Source of the DNA: an uncultured Bacteroidales bacterium
GTDB taxonomy: Bacteria; Bacteroidota; Bacteroidia; Bacteroidales; UBA932
Length of the DNA stretch: 64,000 bases
Reading direction: 5' to 3'
Assembly: GCA_944325435.1 (NCBI GenBank)
Contig: CALVAC010000001.1
Location: 159,854 to 223,853, forward strand
Made by a program: the position numbers and the translations under genes
Shown: one piece after another, positions 42,961 to 50,995 of the stretch
Layout of the letters: the number at the start of each line of letters is the position of its first letter
Numbering within the stretch: the first letter of the stretch is position 1
The notes under the pieces: model-generated
Told to the model about the DNA's origin: nothing
Database searches by the model: none
The model's input: the letters and a program-made list of their open reading frames with translations, nothing else

Positions 42961-44826
42961 ATGAAAATGAAAACCGTATATTTCATAATATCAGCCTTGA
43001 CACTGATAATTCCTGTCTGCATGTCCGCACAAGACCATCATACGACATCCAGAAGATGCCTGATGGCTGCGCAACTTGCGGAACTTGCCGAAAGAGATTC
43101 GGCATACAACAACTCCATAGACATCTCGGTAATGGATTTCCCGGTCGCTGACCTCCTCAGGGGCATGGCAATATCCAATGACCTGAGCATAGAAATGAAT
43201 ATAGACAGGGAGAAAACCATCACATGCAATGTCAAGAGTATCCCTGTCAAGGACATCTTGCTTATGGTCTGTATGGAGAAATCACTTGACATCGGTATCA
43301 CCGGCAATATAGTCTCCATCTCTGACTATACCGCACCCGTGAAATCTCCTGAAATAAAGTTTGTTCTGGACAGTCTGGAAAGTGTGCTGTCTTTCGATTT
43401 TTCCGGATGCCGGCTTGACTCTGTAGCCAGACGGTTCAATGCCGTTACCGGCCACAATCTGCTGTTCCCTGTATCCATGTCTGACAGACATGTATCCGGA
43501 CTGGGGACATCCATGAAGATTGGAGATGCAGTGCTTGCCATTGCCACCATCAACGGACTGGGAGTCAGACAGGAAAGCATCACCACATGGAACATCTTCG
43601 AACCGGACCGCAAAATCCCGCACAGGGGATTCTCCAGCAACCGGCTCCAGGTAGATTCATCCGGAATGATAACAGCCCATCTGTACAACGCGGACATCGC
43701 GGATATAGTTCCGGATGTCATGGACCGGTTAGGGAAAAACTATTTCATTGCAGAAAACATCGGGCACAATGTAAACATAGATGTGGAAAGTCTTGCCCTT
43801 GCTCCTTTCCTCAATGTACTGTTCTCGGGTACCGACATCTCATGGAAAGAGACAGAGGGCGTATATGTCCTCGGTAAAGACGAGTCAAGAAGATACCTTT
43901 CCAATGTCTCTGTATACCCGATGAAATACAGGACAGTGGAAACGGTCCCCGAAATAATACCTTCTGTCCTGAAAAACGGGATGGAGATAAGGCCGTTCCC
44001 GGACCTGAACTGTCTTGTAATCAGCGGAGACATTAAAAAAGTCGGACAGATAGAGGCCTTTCTGAAGCAGATTGACAAAAGTGTCCCTCTCATCTCCATA
44101 GATGTAATGATTGTAGATGCATCGACCAATTCTTCACAGACAGTCGGACTGGGTCTCGGAGTGGGGACAGGACAGGAAACAACCGGAGGGACTGTCAGCC
44201 CGGGCATAGATTTCTCTCTGAATGCCGAGTCCATCAGCAGGATACTCAGCTCTTTCAACGGTATGGGGGCAATCAACCTCGGACAGGTATCCGGGCTGTT
44301 CTATGCAGACCTGCAGATGCTTGAAGAGGCGGGGAAAATTGTCCTGCGGTCCACTCCGCGGCTTTCGACACTCAACGGACACAAGGCGGTCCTCAAAAGC
44401 GGAGAAGTGAAATATTACAAGGAAAGTCAGGTCAATATCATAGGGACCCAGAATCCGCTCCAGTCAGAATCATATCTATGGAAGAATGTAGAAGCCGATT
44501 TTATTCTGGACATAACTCCGTATGTCAGCCTTGACAGTACCATCACCATGACCATCAACCTGAGCCAGGATGAATTCACGGCTACAGACCAGGATGACAA
44601 ATATGCCCCTCCTGGTATAGCCACCAGAAGTTTCAACTCTATAATAAAAGTCAAGAACCGTGAAATGGTCCTTCTGGGAGGAATAGAGAAAAATATCCGC
44701 AACAACTCATCCAGAGGACTGCCTTTCATTGCCAGAGTACCGGTACTGAGGGCTATATTCGGGAAGACGAACAAGCAGAAGACCGACTCCAGGTTGAACA
44801 TATTCATCCGTCCTACCATCCTTTAA
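42961..44826 (+). CDS. gspD: Secretin (GspD/PilQ-like outer-membrane channel)
   Basis: A 621-residue protein with a signal peptide (about 1-22), a short STN/N0-like domain (about 50-110), two N-domains (about 150-370) and the C-terminal secretin domain (about 380-621) containing VPLISIDVMIVDAS, the gate region with VGLGLGVGTG, and MVLLGGIEKN. It forms the outer-membrane gate. No pilotin-binding S-domain is obvious. ATG at 42961 is preferred to TTG at 42958. Its stop overlaps the next start by 1 bp. Confidence 0.93.
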   Translation: MKMKTVYFIISALTLIIPVCMSAQDHHTTSRRCLMAAQLAELAERDSAYNNSIDISVMDFPVADLLRGMAISNDLSIEMNIDREKTITCNVKSIPVKDILLMVCMEKSLDIGITGNIVSISDYTAPVKSPEIKFVLDSLESVLSFDFSGCRLDSVARRFNAVTGHNLLFPVSMSDRHVSGLGTSMKIGDAVLAIATINGLGVRQESITTWNIFEPDRKIPHRGFSSNRLQVDSSGMITAHLYNADIADIVPDVMDRLGKNYFIAENIGHNVNIDVESLALAPFLNVLFSGTDISWKETEGVYVLGKDESRRYLSNVSVYPMKYRTVETVPEIIPSVLKNGMEIRPFPDLNCLVISGDIKKVGQIEAFLKQIDKSVPLISIDVMIVDASTNSSQTVGLGLGVGTGQETTGGTVSPGIDFSLNAESISRILSSFNGMGAINLGQVSGLFYADLQMLEEAGKIVLRSTPRLSTLNGHKAVLKSGEVKYYKESQVNIIGTQNPLQSESYLWKNVEADFILDITPYVSLDSTITMTINLSQDEFTATDQDDKYAPPGIATRSFNSIIKVKNREMVLLGGIEKNIRNNSSRGLPFIARVPVLRAIFGKTNKQKTDSRLNIFIRPTIL

Positions 44827-45767
44827 TGCATCATACAATGTTTCTGGACCACACCATAAAACTATCAGTCATTGAAATCATGCTGCATGGAGACAGCTTT
44901 ACCCTATATAGCCATCCCTATGAAAGTTCCGGGAAAAGAGACATGATCCCAGGAGGCAAAATTGCCCAGGGACAGATTCTCATCCTTATCATTTCCGGAG
45001 ACAATGTCTCCAGCAAGACATACAAGGCCGACGATCCGATAGCGAGAAAGATTCTGCATAATACCGGACTGTATACCACCTTGCATGAAAATGACATTGG
45101 CTGCTCCCATATAGACTTCATCAGGAAAGATCTTCTGGCTGATGCCTTGAAAACTATCGAGTCCAGCCGCTGTATAATCATTGATACAATAGTTTCCAGA
45201 CACGGAACGGATGACAGCACAGAGAACATGATAAGAGACATATCTGCAAAGATGTCTCTCAAAGGAATATGGCACAATCAGTCTATCCTGGATTTTCTGA
45301 CAGGAAAAGTTTTCAGAAAGTCACTGATGCCTGCGCTCATCATATTTCTGGTGATCCTCTCCCTGAATTTCTTTATCCATCAAACAATTGCAGACAAGAC
45401 GGCCGAAATCAGGGAAGATTATGCGGCATGGAGCCGACAGGCCGAAAAGCAGAACAGCATTTCTGACAAACAGTCTGCCCTCGTCCAGGAGTACCTGAAA
45501 TATGGCTATACGGACATTCCTGCTGTCGCAGACCTGGCAGCATCCCTCATCCCGGCAGGAACAAGACTGACCTGCATGTATATATCCGGGCAGAAACAAC
45601 CGGATGCATCTCCTGCAGCCGTTGTCAAAGGCGAATCCGCCAATGCTGAAAGCGTAACTCTTCTGTTGAAGAATTTCCAACGGCAATGGACCAGGACAGA
45701 TGTCGTATCCATCGGACAGGACAGATCCGGTACAATCCTGAATTTTGAAATCCATATATGGCTATGA
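44826..45767 (+). CDS. GspL/PilN-like inner-membrane assembly protein
   Basis: A 313-residue bitopic protein: about 165 cytoplasmic residues, one membrane helix (about 167-185, LMPALIIFLVILSLNFFI), a short coiled coil and a periplasmic alpha/beta domain. This is the topology of GspL (or fused PilM-PilN), which docks the ATPase to the membrane. Sequence alone would not identify it; the call rests on topology and position after the secretin. Overlaps the following gene by 10 bp. Confidence 0.65.
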   Translation: MHHTMFLDHTIKLSVIEIMLHGDSFTLYSHPYESSGKRDMIPGGKIAQGQILILIISGDNVSSKTYKADDPIARKILHNTGLYTTLHENDIGCSHIDFIRKDLLADALKTIESSRCIIIDTIVSRHGTDDSTENMIRDISAKMSLKGIWHNQSILDFLTGKVFRKSLMPALIIFLVILSLNFFIHQTIADKTAEIREDYAAWSRQAEKQNSISDKQSALVQEYLKYGYTDIPAVADLAASLIPAGTRLTCMYISGQKQPDASPAAVVKGESANAESVTLLLKNFQRQWTRTDVVSIGQDRSGTILNFEIHIWL

Positions 45768-46252
45768 AACTTTCCCTGAATCTGATAAAAGCCACTGTCC
45801 TGTTTGTCTTAACGCCTGCATTCCTCTATATATCTGCCTTGTCAAAGACCATACGGCAGTACAGAGAATACAGGCAGGTCAGACAGCTCACTGAAAATAT
45901 GGCATCAGATGCCCGTCACGAAACGACTGCAGGATTCGCGCCTGTGCTCAGCTCCGGAGCAATCACGGGGACAATATTGACAGACTGCAAGAAACACGGC
46001 ATCTCCATCACAGGATATGAACCTGATGAAATCGATGCAGAAGACCCGTTACGGCTTTATTCTGCCCGGTTGGACCTGTCTGGAAACTTTATCCCCCTTA
46101 TAAAGACGATGGCTGCGCTTTCAAGGAAGACAGACGGGGTCAGAATAGCGGCCTGCTCTTTCGAGACGGTGAAAAAACGCGGAAAGGAAAGCACCATCAT
46201 GCTGGAAATGCAGCTTGTACTGCTTGAAGACCATTCACATAATCCGGAATAA
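45758..46252 (+). CDS. GspM/PilO-like inner-membrane protein
   Basis: A 164-residue bitopic protein: N-terminal membrane helix (about 10-28), a short coiled coil (QYREYRQVRQLTENM), then a periplasmic ferredoxin-like domain (GTILTDCKKHGISITGYEPD, LSGNFIPLIKTMAALSRKTDGV) as in PilO/GspM. It pairs with the preceding GspL-like protein, overlapping it by 10 bp. Confidence 0.68.
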   Translation: MAMKLSLNLIKATVLFVLTPAFLYISALSKTIRQYREYRQVRQLTENMASDARHETTAGFAPVLSSGAITGTILTDCKKHGISITGYEPDEIDAEDPLRLYSARLDLSGNFIPLIKTMAALSRKTDGVRIAACSFETVKKRGKESTIMLEMQLVLLEDHSHNPE

Positions 46253-46253
46253 C

Positions 46254-47450
46254 ATGATACCGAGAAAGCAATTACCGGCGTTTATCCTGCCTTCCGTACT
46301 GGTATTGTCAACAATCATTCTGCTGATTATCCTTTCCGGATATTCTGCCATGACTCTACAAATGCAGGAATATGCCGCTTATCATGAATATCGGCAGAAA
46401 AGACTTGACATCCGGTCCGCCCTTGCCCTAATTTGCCGGGACAGTATGATCTGTCCGGCAAATGACTCCGCATCTGTCCGTCTGTTTTCAGGACATGATA
46501 TCAAATTATATGTCAGTAAGTGGGGATTATATGAATCCGTTGAAATCGCTGCCGGTGACATGTCAAAACATTTCCTTCTCGGGAAAGAAAATGAATGCCG
46601 TTATAAAGCCGCGCTTTGGACATGTGACCTGAAGCGGCCTCTTTCTCTTTCGGGTGATACCAGAATCCAGGGACTGGCATACATCCCGGCAGGGGGCATC
46701 AACTATTCAGATGCACTGACAGACTACCGTCCAGAACAGGATATCGGCATCACAGATTTGAGACTGTCCGGGAATCAGCTGCCTCCGACAGATGCCACAG
46801 TCAGCAGACAGCTCCGGATGCTCATGGATATCAGCGACAATACGGGAACCGGCATCGATATCGACGAGTCTTACCACAGTTTCTCAAAACCGACTGCGAT
46901 AATCATGACAAGCGATATCAAAGGGACATATATGGGAAACCTTATCCTCACAGGTGACCATATCGAATTCCACAAGGAAGCCACTGTCAGCGACATCATC
47001 GTATCTGCCAATACCGTACGGATAAAAACAGGATTCAAAGGCCGGGCACAGATATTCTGCTCGGACTCGGTAATAGTAGAAGCCGGGGCAAAACTTGAAT
47101 ACCCATCAGGAATCTATATGGAAAACACCAATCCGTATATTGAAATCCGTACAGGAAGCAGTGTCTATGGCTATATCGTAGTAAAAGACAATGATGTCTC
47201 TTCCAGACAGATCTGTTATGTACAGAAACCCGGGACCTCAATCAAAGGACTGCTGTATGTGGATGGTATCTGCGACCTGAAAGGCCATATCAGCGGTGCG
47301 GCATACATAAAGGACTGTTTCCATAGGGACAGGGATTATCTTTATTCCAAAACATTGCACGATGTCCATATCGAGCGCAATGATTCAATAGCATACCCGA
47401 TACTGCTTTCAGGGACATATACAAGAAAGCCCATTAAAAACCTGCATTAA
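46254..47450 (+). CDS. Pilin-like membrane protein with beta-helix region (GspK-position)
   Basis: A 398-residue protein starting at ATG 46254 (the open frame from 46215 overlaps the previous gene). The N-terminus KQLPAFILPSVLVLSTIILL looks like a prepilin helix with Ala|Phe at the expected site but Ser, not Glu, at +5, as in GspK/PilX minor pseudopilins that sit at the pilus tip. The body (about 120-370) has turns every 18-22 residues with repeated V/I-x-I-x patterns (GNLILTGDHIEFHKEATVSD), suggesting a bactofilin-like beta-helix. Family not recognised. Abuts the next gene (1-bp overlap). Confidence 0.6.
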   Translation: MIPRKQLPAFILPSVLVLSTIILLIILSGYSAMTLQMQEYAAYHEYRQKRLDIRSALALICRDSMICPANDSASVRLFSGHDIKLYVSKWGLYESVEIAAGDMSKHFLLGKENECRYKAALWTCDLKRPLSLSGDTRIQGLAYIPAGGINYSDALTDYRPEQDIGITDLRLSGNQLPPTDATVSRQLRMLMDISDNTGTGIDIDESYHSFSKPTAIIMTSDIKGTYMGNLILTGDHIEFHKEATVSDIIVSANTVRIKTGFKGRAQIFCSDSVIVEAGAKLEYPSGIYMENTNPYIEIRTGSSVYGYIVVKDNDVSSRQICYVQKPGTSIKGLLYVDGICDLKGHISGAAYIKDCFHRDRDYLYSKTLHDVHIERNDSIAYPILLSGTYTRKPIKNLH

Positions 47451-47908
47451 TGAAAACCGACAAGGCCATAACAACTGTCCTGCTCCTTGCCTCCATCGTC
47501 ATCTGGGGCCTGATTATTTTCAGACTTGTCAAGCTGAACAGATCCGGAGCAGAGTCTTCCATCCAGACTGCCCCTCACAGACAAACAGAGACAGACACCT
47601 CCAGAGTACAGCTCATGTTGGATTACCCTGACCCGTTCCTGAAACCGCTCGAATCACCAGTCAGACAACCTGCATCCATCCATGCACCACCTTCGAGACC
47701 TAAAACACCTGAACCGGCAGAACCCGGGTTCAGGTTCCACGGAATCATCAGCAATGAAGCCAGCACATTCGGTCTGATCGGAGAAAAAGAAAAAATGCGG
47801 CTTGTCGAAATCGGGGATACGATTTGCGGATTCACCGTATCCGAACTCTCTACCGACATTATTATGCTTGGCAAAAACGGGAAGAATATCGAATTGAAAT
47901 CTGAATGA
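47450..47908 (+). CDS. GspC/PilP-like protein
   Basis: A 152-residue bitopic protein: membrane helix (about 8-26), a Pro-rich spacer (about 50-92) with the DPFLKPLE motif, and a C-terminal small beta-domain (GFRFHGIISNEASTFGLIGE, RLVEIGDTICGFTVSELS) of the HR/PilP type. In secretion systems this domain contacts the secretin N0 domain, bridging the membranes. Overlaps the next gene by 4 bp. Confidence 0.75.
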   Translation: MKTDKAITTVLLLASIVIWGLIIFRLVKLNRSGAESSIQTAPHRQTETDTSRVQLMLDYPDPFLKPLESPVRQPASIHAPPSRPKTPEPAEPGFRFHGIISNEASTFGLIGEKEKMRLVEIGDTICGFTVSELSTDIIMLGKNGKNIELKSE

Positions 47909-48261
47909 AAACGAAACTGCCTGCCACATCCCTCATCGAAGCCCTTGTTGCCTCTGTCATCTTCATGACGATCTTCATGATAGCAATGGTCAGTCTGGTC
48001 AGTCTTACCACTGCCGGAATCGGCTTCCCCGGCCCTGTAATCATCGAATCTGAAGCCTGTATCTGTACAGAAAAGTTCATTCGCGGAAATGACACCGAGC
48101 ACATATTCAATTACCGATGGGGAGAAGTCAGATGTACACGAAAACCTTTTTCCAATATCCCTGACATCATTCAAATCGATGTGACAATATCAATCAAAGG
48201 CAGAAAAGACATGACATACAGCCATCTTTCATCCTATGAAAACAAACCGGACACATATTGA
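47905..48261 (+). CDS. Minor pseudopilin (GspI/PilV-like)
   Basis: A 118-residue pseudopilin. The signal reads MKTKLPA|TSLIEALVASVIF: cleavage after Ala7, Thr at +1 in place of Phe, Glu at +5 (Glu12). The short C-terminal domain contains two Cys. Position and size match GspI/PilV. It overlaps the next gene by 26 bp. Confidence 0.78.
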   Translation: MKTKLPATSLIEALVASVIFMTIFMIAMVSLVSLTTAGIGFPGPVIIESEACICTEKFIRGNDTEHIFNYRWGEVRCTRKPFSNIPDIIQIDVTISIKGRKDMTYSHLSSYENKPDTY

Positions 48262-48691
48262 TGCCAGCACTATCGCGGAACTGCTGGTGACCATGATTGT
48301 CGCCGGCATCATAATGATTGCAATATATAATGGACTTGACATAATTGTCAAATCGTATCATCCTGACAAAGATAACCCCAGATATGACATTTCAAGCCAC
48401 ATCCTGATAGAATCATTGATAGATGATGCTGACAGCTGCATCGTCGATGGCCCGAAGATTCTATTCTATAGGGCAGGATATGCCAAAGACACTGTCGAAG
48501 TCCATGATAATCGTATTGAACTCAGAAAGAACGGGCATGTCGGCAGGCTTTTCGGAACAGATGTCAGCTGCAGGATAATATCACGACCGGACAGGTCCTA
48601 CATCCTGATGATTATCGTCCATGATTCTCAAAATGACACAAGCATTATCAGATATGGATTTCAAGAAAAAAGGAATAACTTTGAACGGTAA
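48236..48691 (+). CDS. Minor pseudopilin (GspJ/PilW-like)
   Basis: A 151-residue pseudopilin: MKTNRTHIDA|STIAELLVTMIV, cleavage after Ala10, Ser at +1, Glu at +5 (Glu15), followed by the hydrophobic helix and a mixed beta domain. Size fits GspJ-type minor pseudopilins. It overlaps both neighbours. Confidence 0.75.
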   Translation: MKTNRTHIDASTIAELLVTMIVAGIIMIAIYNGLDIIVKSYHPDKDNPRYDISSHILIESLIDDADSCIVDGPKILFYRAGYAKDTVEVHDNRIELRKNGHVGRLFGTDVSCRIISRPDRSYILMIIVHDSQNDTSIIRYGFQEKRNNFER

Positions 48692-49709
48692 GGACAAACA
48701 GTCGTTCTTCTCCGAGCTGGCATCGCTGCTTAATGCCGGATTAAGTTTCAGCAGGTCATTCCAGATCATCATAGAGAGTTCTGACAGGCACAAATCATGT
48801 CTGTTCAACAGAATATTTGCCGATATCATTTCCGGAGACAGCCTATGGAATGCAATGCACAAATGCCAGACTTTTTCAAGTCTGGACTGCAATGTGACCA
48901 GAATAGGGGAAGAAAGCGGGAAACTGGTCGAGACGCTTGATTTCCTCGCAGATTACTACAGGCAGCGGAACAGTCTGAAGAAAATGTGCATCAACGCCCT
49001 GAGTTATCCTGCAATCACTATTTGCATCGCCATGGCTGTCCTTATCTTCATGCTTCTTGTAGTCATTCCTATGTTTGAGCAGGTATATGCAAGAATGGGA
49101 GGAGAACTGCCTCGGATTACTGTCTCTATCGTCTCTTTATCTAAACAGTTCCCCATGATATCGGCAATACTCATCTTTGCAGGTCTTGCCGTATTCTGTT
49201 TACATGCTGCATATAAAGAGCATACCGGCTACAGGAAATTTACATCTTCTTTAATACTGCACATCCCTCTGTTCAGGGAAATCATAAAAAGATATCAGAT
49301 ATCCAGGTTCTGCCGGATAATGTATCTGCTTGTCAGTTCTGGCATTCCTCTTCTGAAAGCATTGAAGTTTACCGGAGATTCGGTAACATTCTATCCTTAT
49401 CAAAACGCCATCGGATCGATATGTGAACATATAGAGAACGGAGGAAGTATAACATCCGGCATAGACCGTCACGAAAAACTGTTCGGAAAGAAAATGACAG
49501 CGCTGCTTAAAGTAGGAGAAGAGACCGGGACGCTTCCAAGAATGCTGCATTCGCTCGGGGAGGATACGGAAAAGTCGCTGCAATATCTTATCAGACAGGC
49601 GAACAATATGATAGAACCGTTTCTTATTCTCGGCATCGGTACCATCGTCGCGTTCATTCTGATTGCCATGTATCTCCCAATGTTCAAAATCGGAATGGCT
49701 TTCCAATAA
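48654..49709 (+). CDS. gspF: Inner-membrane platform protein (GspF/PilC)
   Basis: A 351-residue protein with the duplicated GspF domain: two cytoplasmic helical halves (FFSELASLLNAGLSFSRSFQ and FCRIMYLLVSSGIPLLKALK) each followed by membrane helices, and the ending IEPFLILGIGTIVAFILIAMYLPMF. It is the platform turned by GspE. The start at 48654 (MDFKKKGIT) is preferred over 48621, and overlaps the previous gene by 38 bp. It is the last gene of the cluster; no terminator was seen directly after it. Confidence 0.93.
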   Translation: MDFKKKGITLNGKDKQSFFSELASLLNAGLSFSRSFQIIIESSDRHKSCLFNRIFADIISGDSLWNAMHKCQTFSSLDCNVTRIGEESGKLVETLDFLADYYRQRNSLKKMCINALSYPAITICIAMAVLIFMLLVVIPMFEQVYARMGGELPRITVSIVSLSKQFPMISAILIFAGLAVFCLHAAYKEHTGYRKFTSSLILHIPLFREIIKRYQISRFCRIMYLLVSSGIPLLKALKFTGDSVTFYPYQNAIGSICEHIENGGSITSGIDRHEKLFGKKMTALLKVGEETGTLPRMLHSLGEDTEKSLQYLIRQANNMIEPFLILGIGTIVAFILIAMYLPMFKIGMAFQ

Positions 49710-49858
49710 TTTTGGGTAGTCTTTTGGGTAGTATCCTGCTTGTATTGAGCTGTAGTCCTTTCCGGATACTCAAACTTGAATGTCGTCCAGATTCCCGACA
49801 CGTCATAGCTGAACTCCGGCGTGATCTTTTGTCCTTCAGCCTCAGAGTGAAATCTGAT
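49703..49858 (-). pseudogene. Remnant of an AlbA_2/RecG-like ATP-binding regulator C-terminus
   Basis: On the minus strand one frame reads GQKITPEFSYDVSGIWTTFK and, a little further, TTAQYKQDTTQKTTQ. The EFSY-x-SGIW-TTF pattern with a TTQKTTQ linker is characteristic of the C-terminal part of AlbA_2-domain (RecG-like) putative transcriptional regulators. The frame then runs into the gspF 3' end antisense, so the winged-helix end is lost, and its upstream side merges into repeat A. A decayed fragment, not a gene. Confidence 0.55.
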
Positions 49859-49945
49859 GAAAATTTATTACCTTTATCCTGTCACAACCAAACCCGCCAA
49901 CCATGAAACACTAAAACTTGCACCGATTCGCCTTGTCTGTAATAT
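49830..49945 (+). repeat. Direct repeat A, right copy
   Basis: Close match to 32106-32210, including the -7-like box, the mini-ORF ATGAAACACTAA (49903-49914) and TGTAATAT; it carries about 13 extra bases near its end. Here it is not followed by an HTH gene. Confidence 0.8.
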
Positions 49946-50031
49946 ATACCGCAGCAAATCCTATCATTCACGACAAAAATATATGGCACTATATCCGATA
50001 ACACTTCACTTCTTCTCGAATATACTTTATT

Positions 50032-50061
50032 CGAGGTGATCATTGAGAACTATAACCGGAT
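50032..50061 (+). repeat. Direct repeat B, right copy
   Basis: Matches 40589-40618 with two mismatches but sits in non-coding sequence 64 bp before the beta-barrel gene. It is best explained as the leftover 3' end of a lost paralogue of the lipoprotein gene. Confidence 0.8.
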
Positions 50062-50125
50062 GTATCTTGTTACAGATTGAAATAATTGGCATATCTTTAG
50101 GGGGGAATTTCAAAACTTCAAGGAT

Positions 50126-50917
50126 ATGGACACTAACCTGAAACTTACTGTTGCATTTCTGGCGGCGGTGTTTTTCATGTCAATGGACTCTGATGATGCT
50201 GAAGCCCAGCCTGCTGTAAGGTTTGATGCCGGGGCGGTCAACTTCACCAGTATCTCATTTCAGGAGGCCCTGGATATGGAGACATGCTGGAGTCCTGGCG
50301 TACAGCTCGGATTTGAATACGATATCCGTGTAAAAAAAAGATTCTATATCACCCCGGGTCTGACATGGTCATGGAGATCGGCCATAATGTATGATGCCTA
50401 TAATTCCGACCCTGATTTGCAGCTGATGGGTTCGGAACTGATGAGCGAACATTTTCTGAACCTGCCGGTACATTTCAAATGGAATTTCGATATCGTGCCT
50501 GAGAAATTTGCCATATTTCTGTATATCGGGCCGGTATTCTCGGCCGGACTTGCATCGAGTTCACGTCTTGACTTCAAATCGGATATTGATGGCGTACATA
50601 TAACTGTCAACGGGAAATACGACTATTATTCCGGGAGCAACAATTTCCAGGTGCGTCTGTTTCCTGCCCTGGAAAGTACGGAAAATGCCTTGAAGAAGGC
50701 AATGGCAGAAACCAGAGTCTGGCACGGGCGCTTCCAGATGAGACTGGAATCCGGAGTAGGATTCCGCATCTTCCGACATTACGAAATGGTACTCGGGAGC
50801 GACTTCGATCTCCACAACAGATATGTCGGCGATATGGCGGCATCAAGCATTCTGCAGAGTTCTTTCTATTATGTCGGATTCCGTTACCGGTTCGGGAAAT
50901 TCCGGAACAGGGACTGA
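50126..50917 (+). CDS. Outer-membrane beta-barrel protein (PorT/OMP-like)
   Basis: A 263-residue protein with a signal sequence (LKLTVAFLAAVFFMSMDSDD, cleavage probably near EAQ) and alternating strands such as SPGVQLGFEYDIRVKKRFYI and SSFYYVGFRYRFGKF, matching the small 8-strand outer-membrane proteins of Bacteroidota. No specific function. It lies 78 bp before the alpha-2-macroglobulin gene. Confidence 0.72.
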   Translation: MDTNLKLTVAFLAAVFFMSMDSDDAEAQPAVRFDAGAVNFTSISFQEALDMETCWSPGVQLGFEYDIRVKKRFYITPGLTWSWRSAIMYDAYNSDPDLQLMGSELMSEHFLNLPVHFKWNFDIVPEKFAIFLYIGPVFSAGLASSSRLDFKSDIDGVHITVNGKYDYYSGSNNFQVRLFPALESTENALKKAMAETRVWHGRFQMRLESGVGFRIFRHYEMVLGSDFDLHNRYVGDMAASSILQSSFYYVGFRYRFGKFRNRD

Positions 50918-50995
50918 AATAATTTGAATAAGATGGTCCGCAGTATCGAATTTTCCGCTATCTTGCAGGAGATATGGATTTTTGACCGGACGATC

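Larger units (their letters stand above)
49710..50125. other. Scar region between the secretion cluster and the beta-barrel gene
   Basis: This 416-bp gap holds no intact gene. It contains the regulator remnant (minus strand), the right copy of direct repeat A (49830-49945), about 85 bp of AT-rich sequence and the right copy of repeat B (50032-50061). It reads as the ends of a second RHS-type cassette with its middle deleted. Confidence 0.65.

Noticed and set aside
47450..47908. TonB-like energy transducer
   Set aside because: The N-terminal helix and Pro-rich spacer resemble TonB, but the C-terminal domain and the position among secretion genes fit GspC/PilP.
40643..49709. Retractable type IV pilus locus
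   Set aside because: There is no PilT retraction ATPase and no separate PilM; the gene set fits T2SS-like secretion better, though pilus function cannot be excluded.
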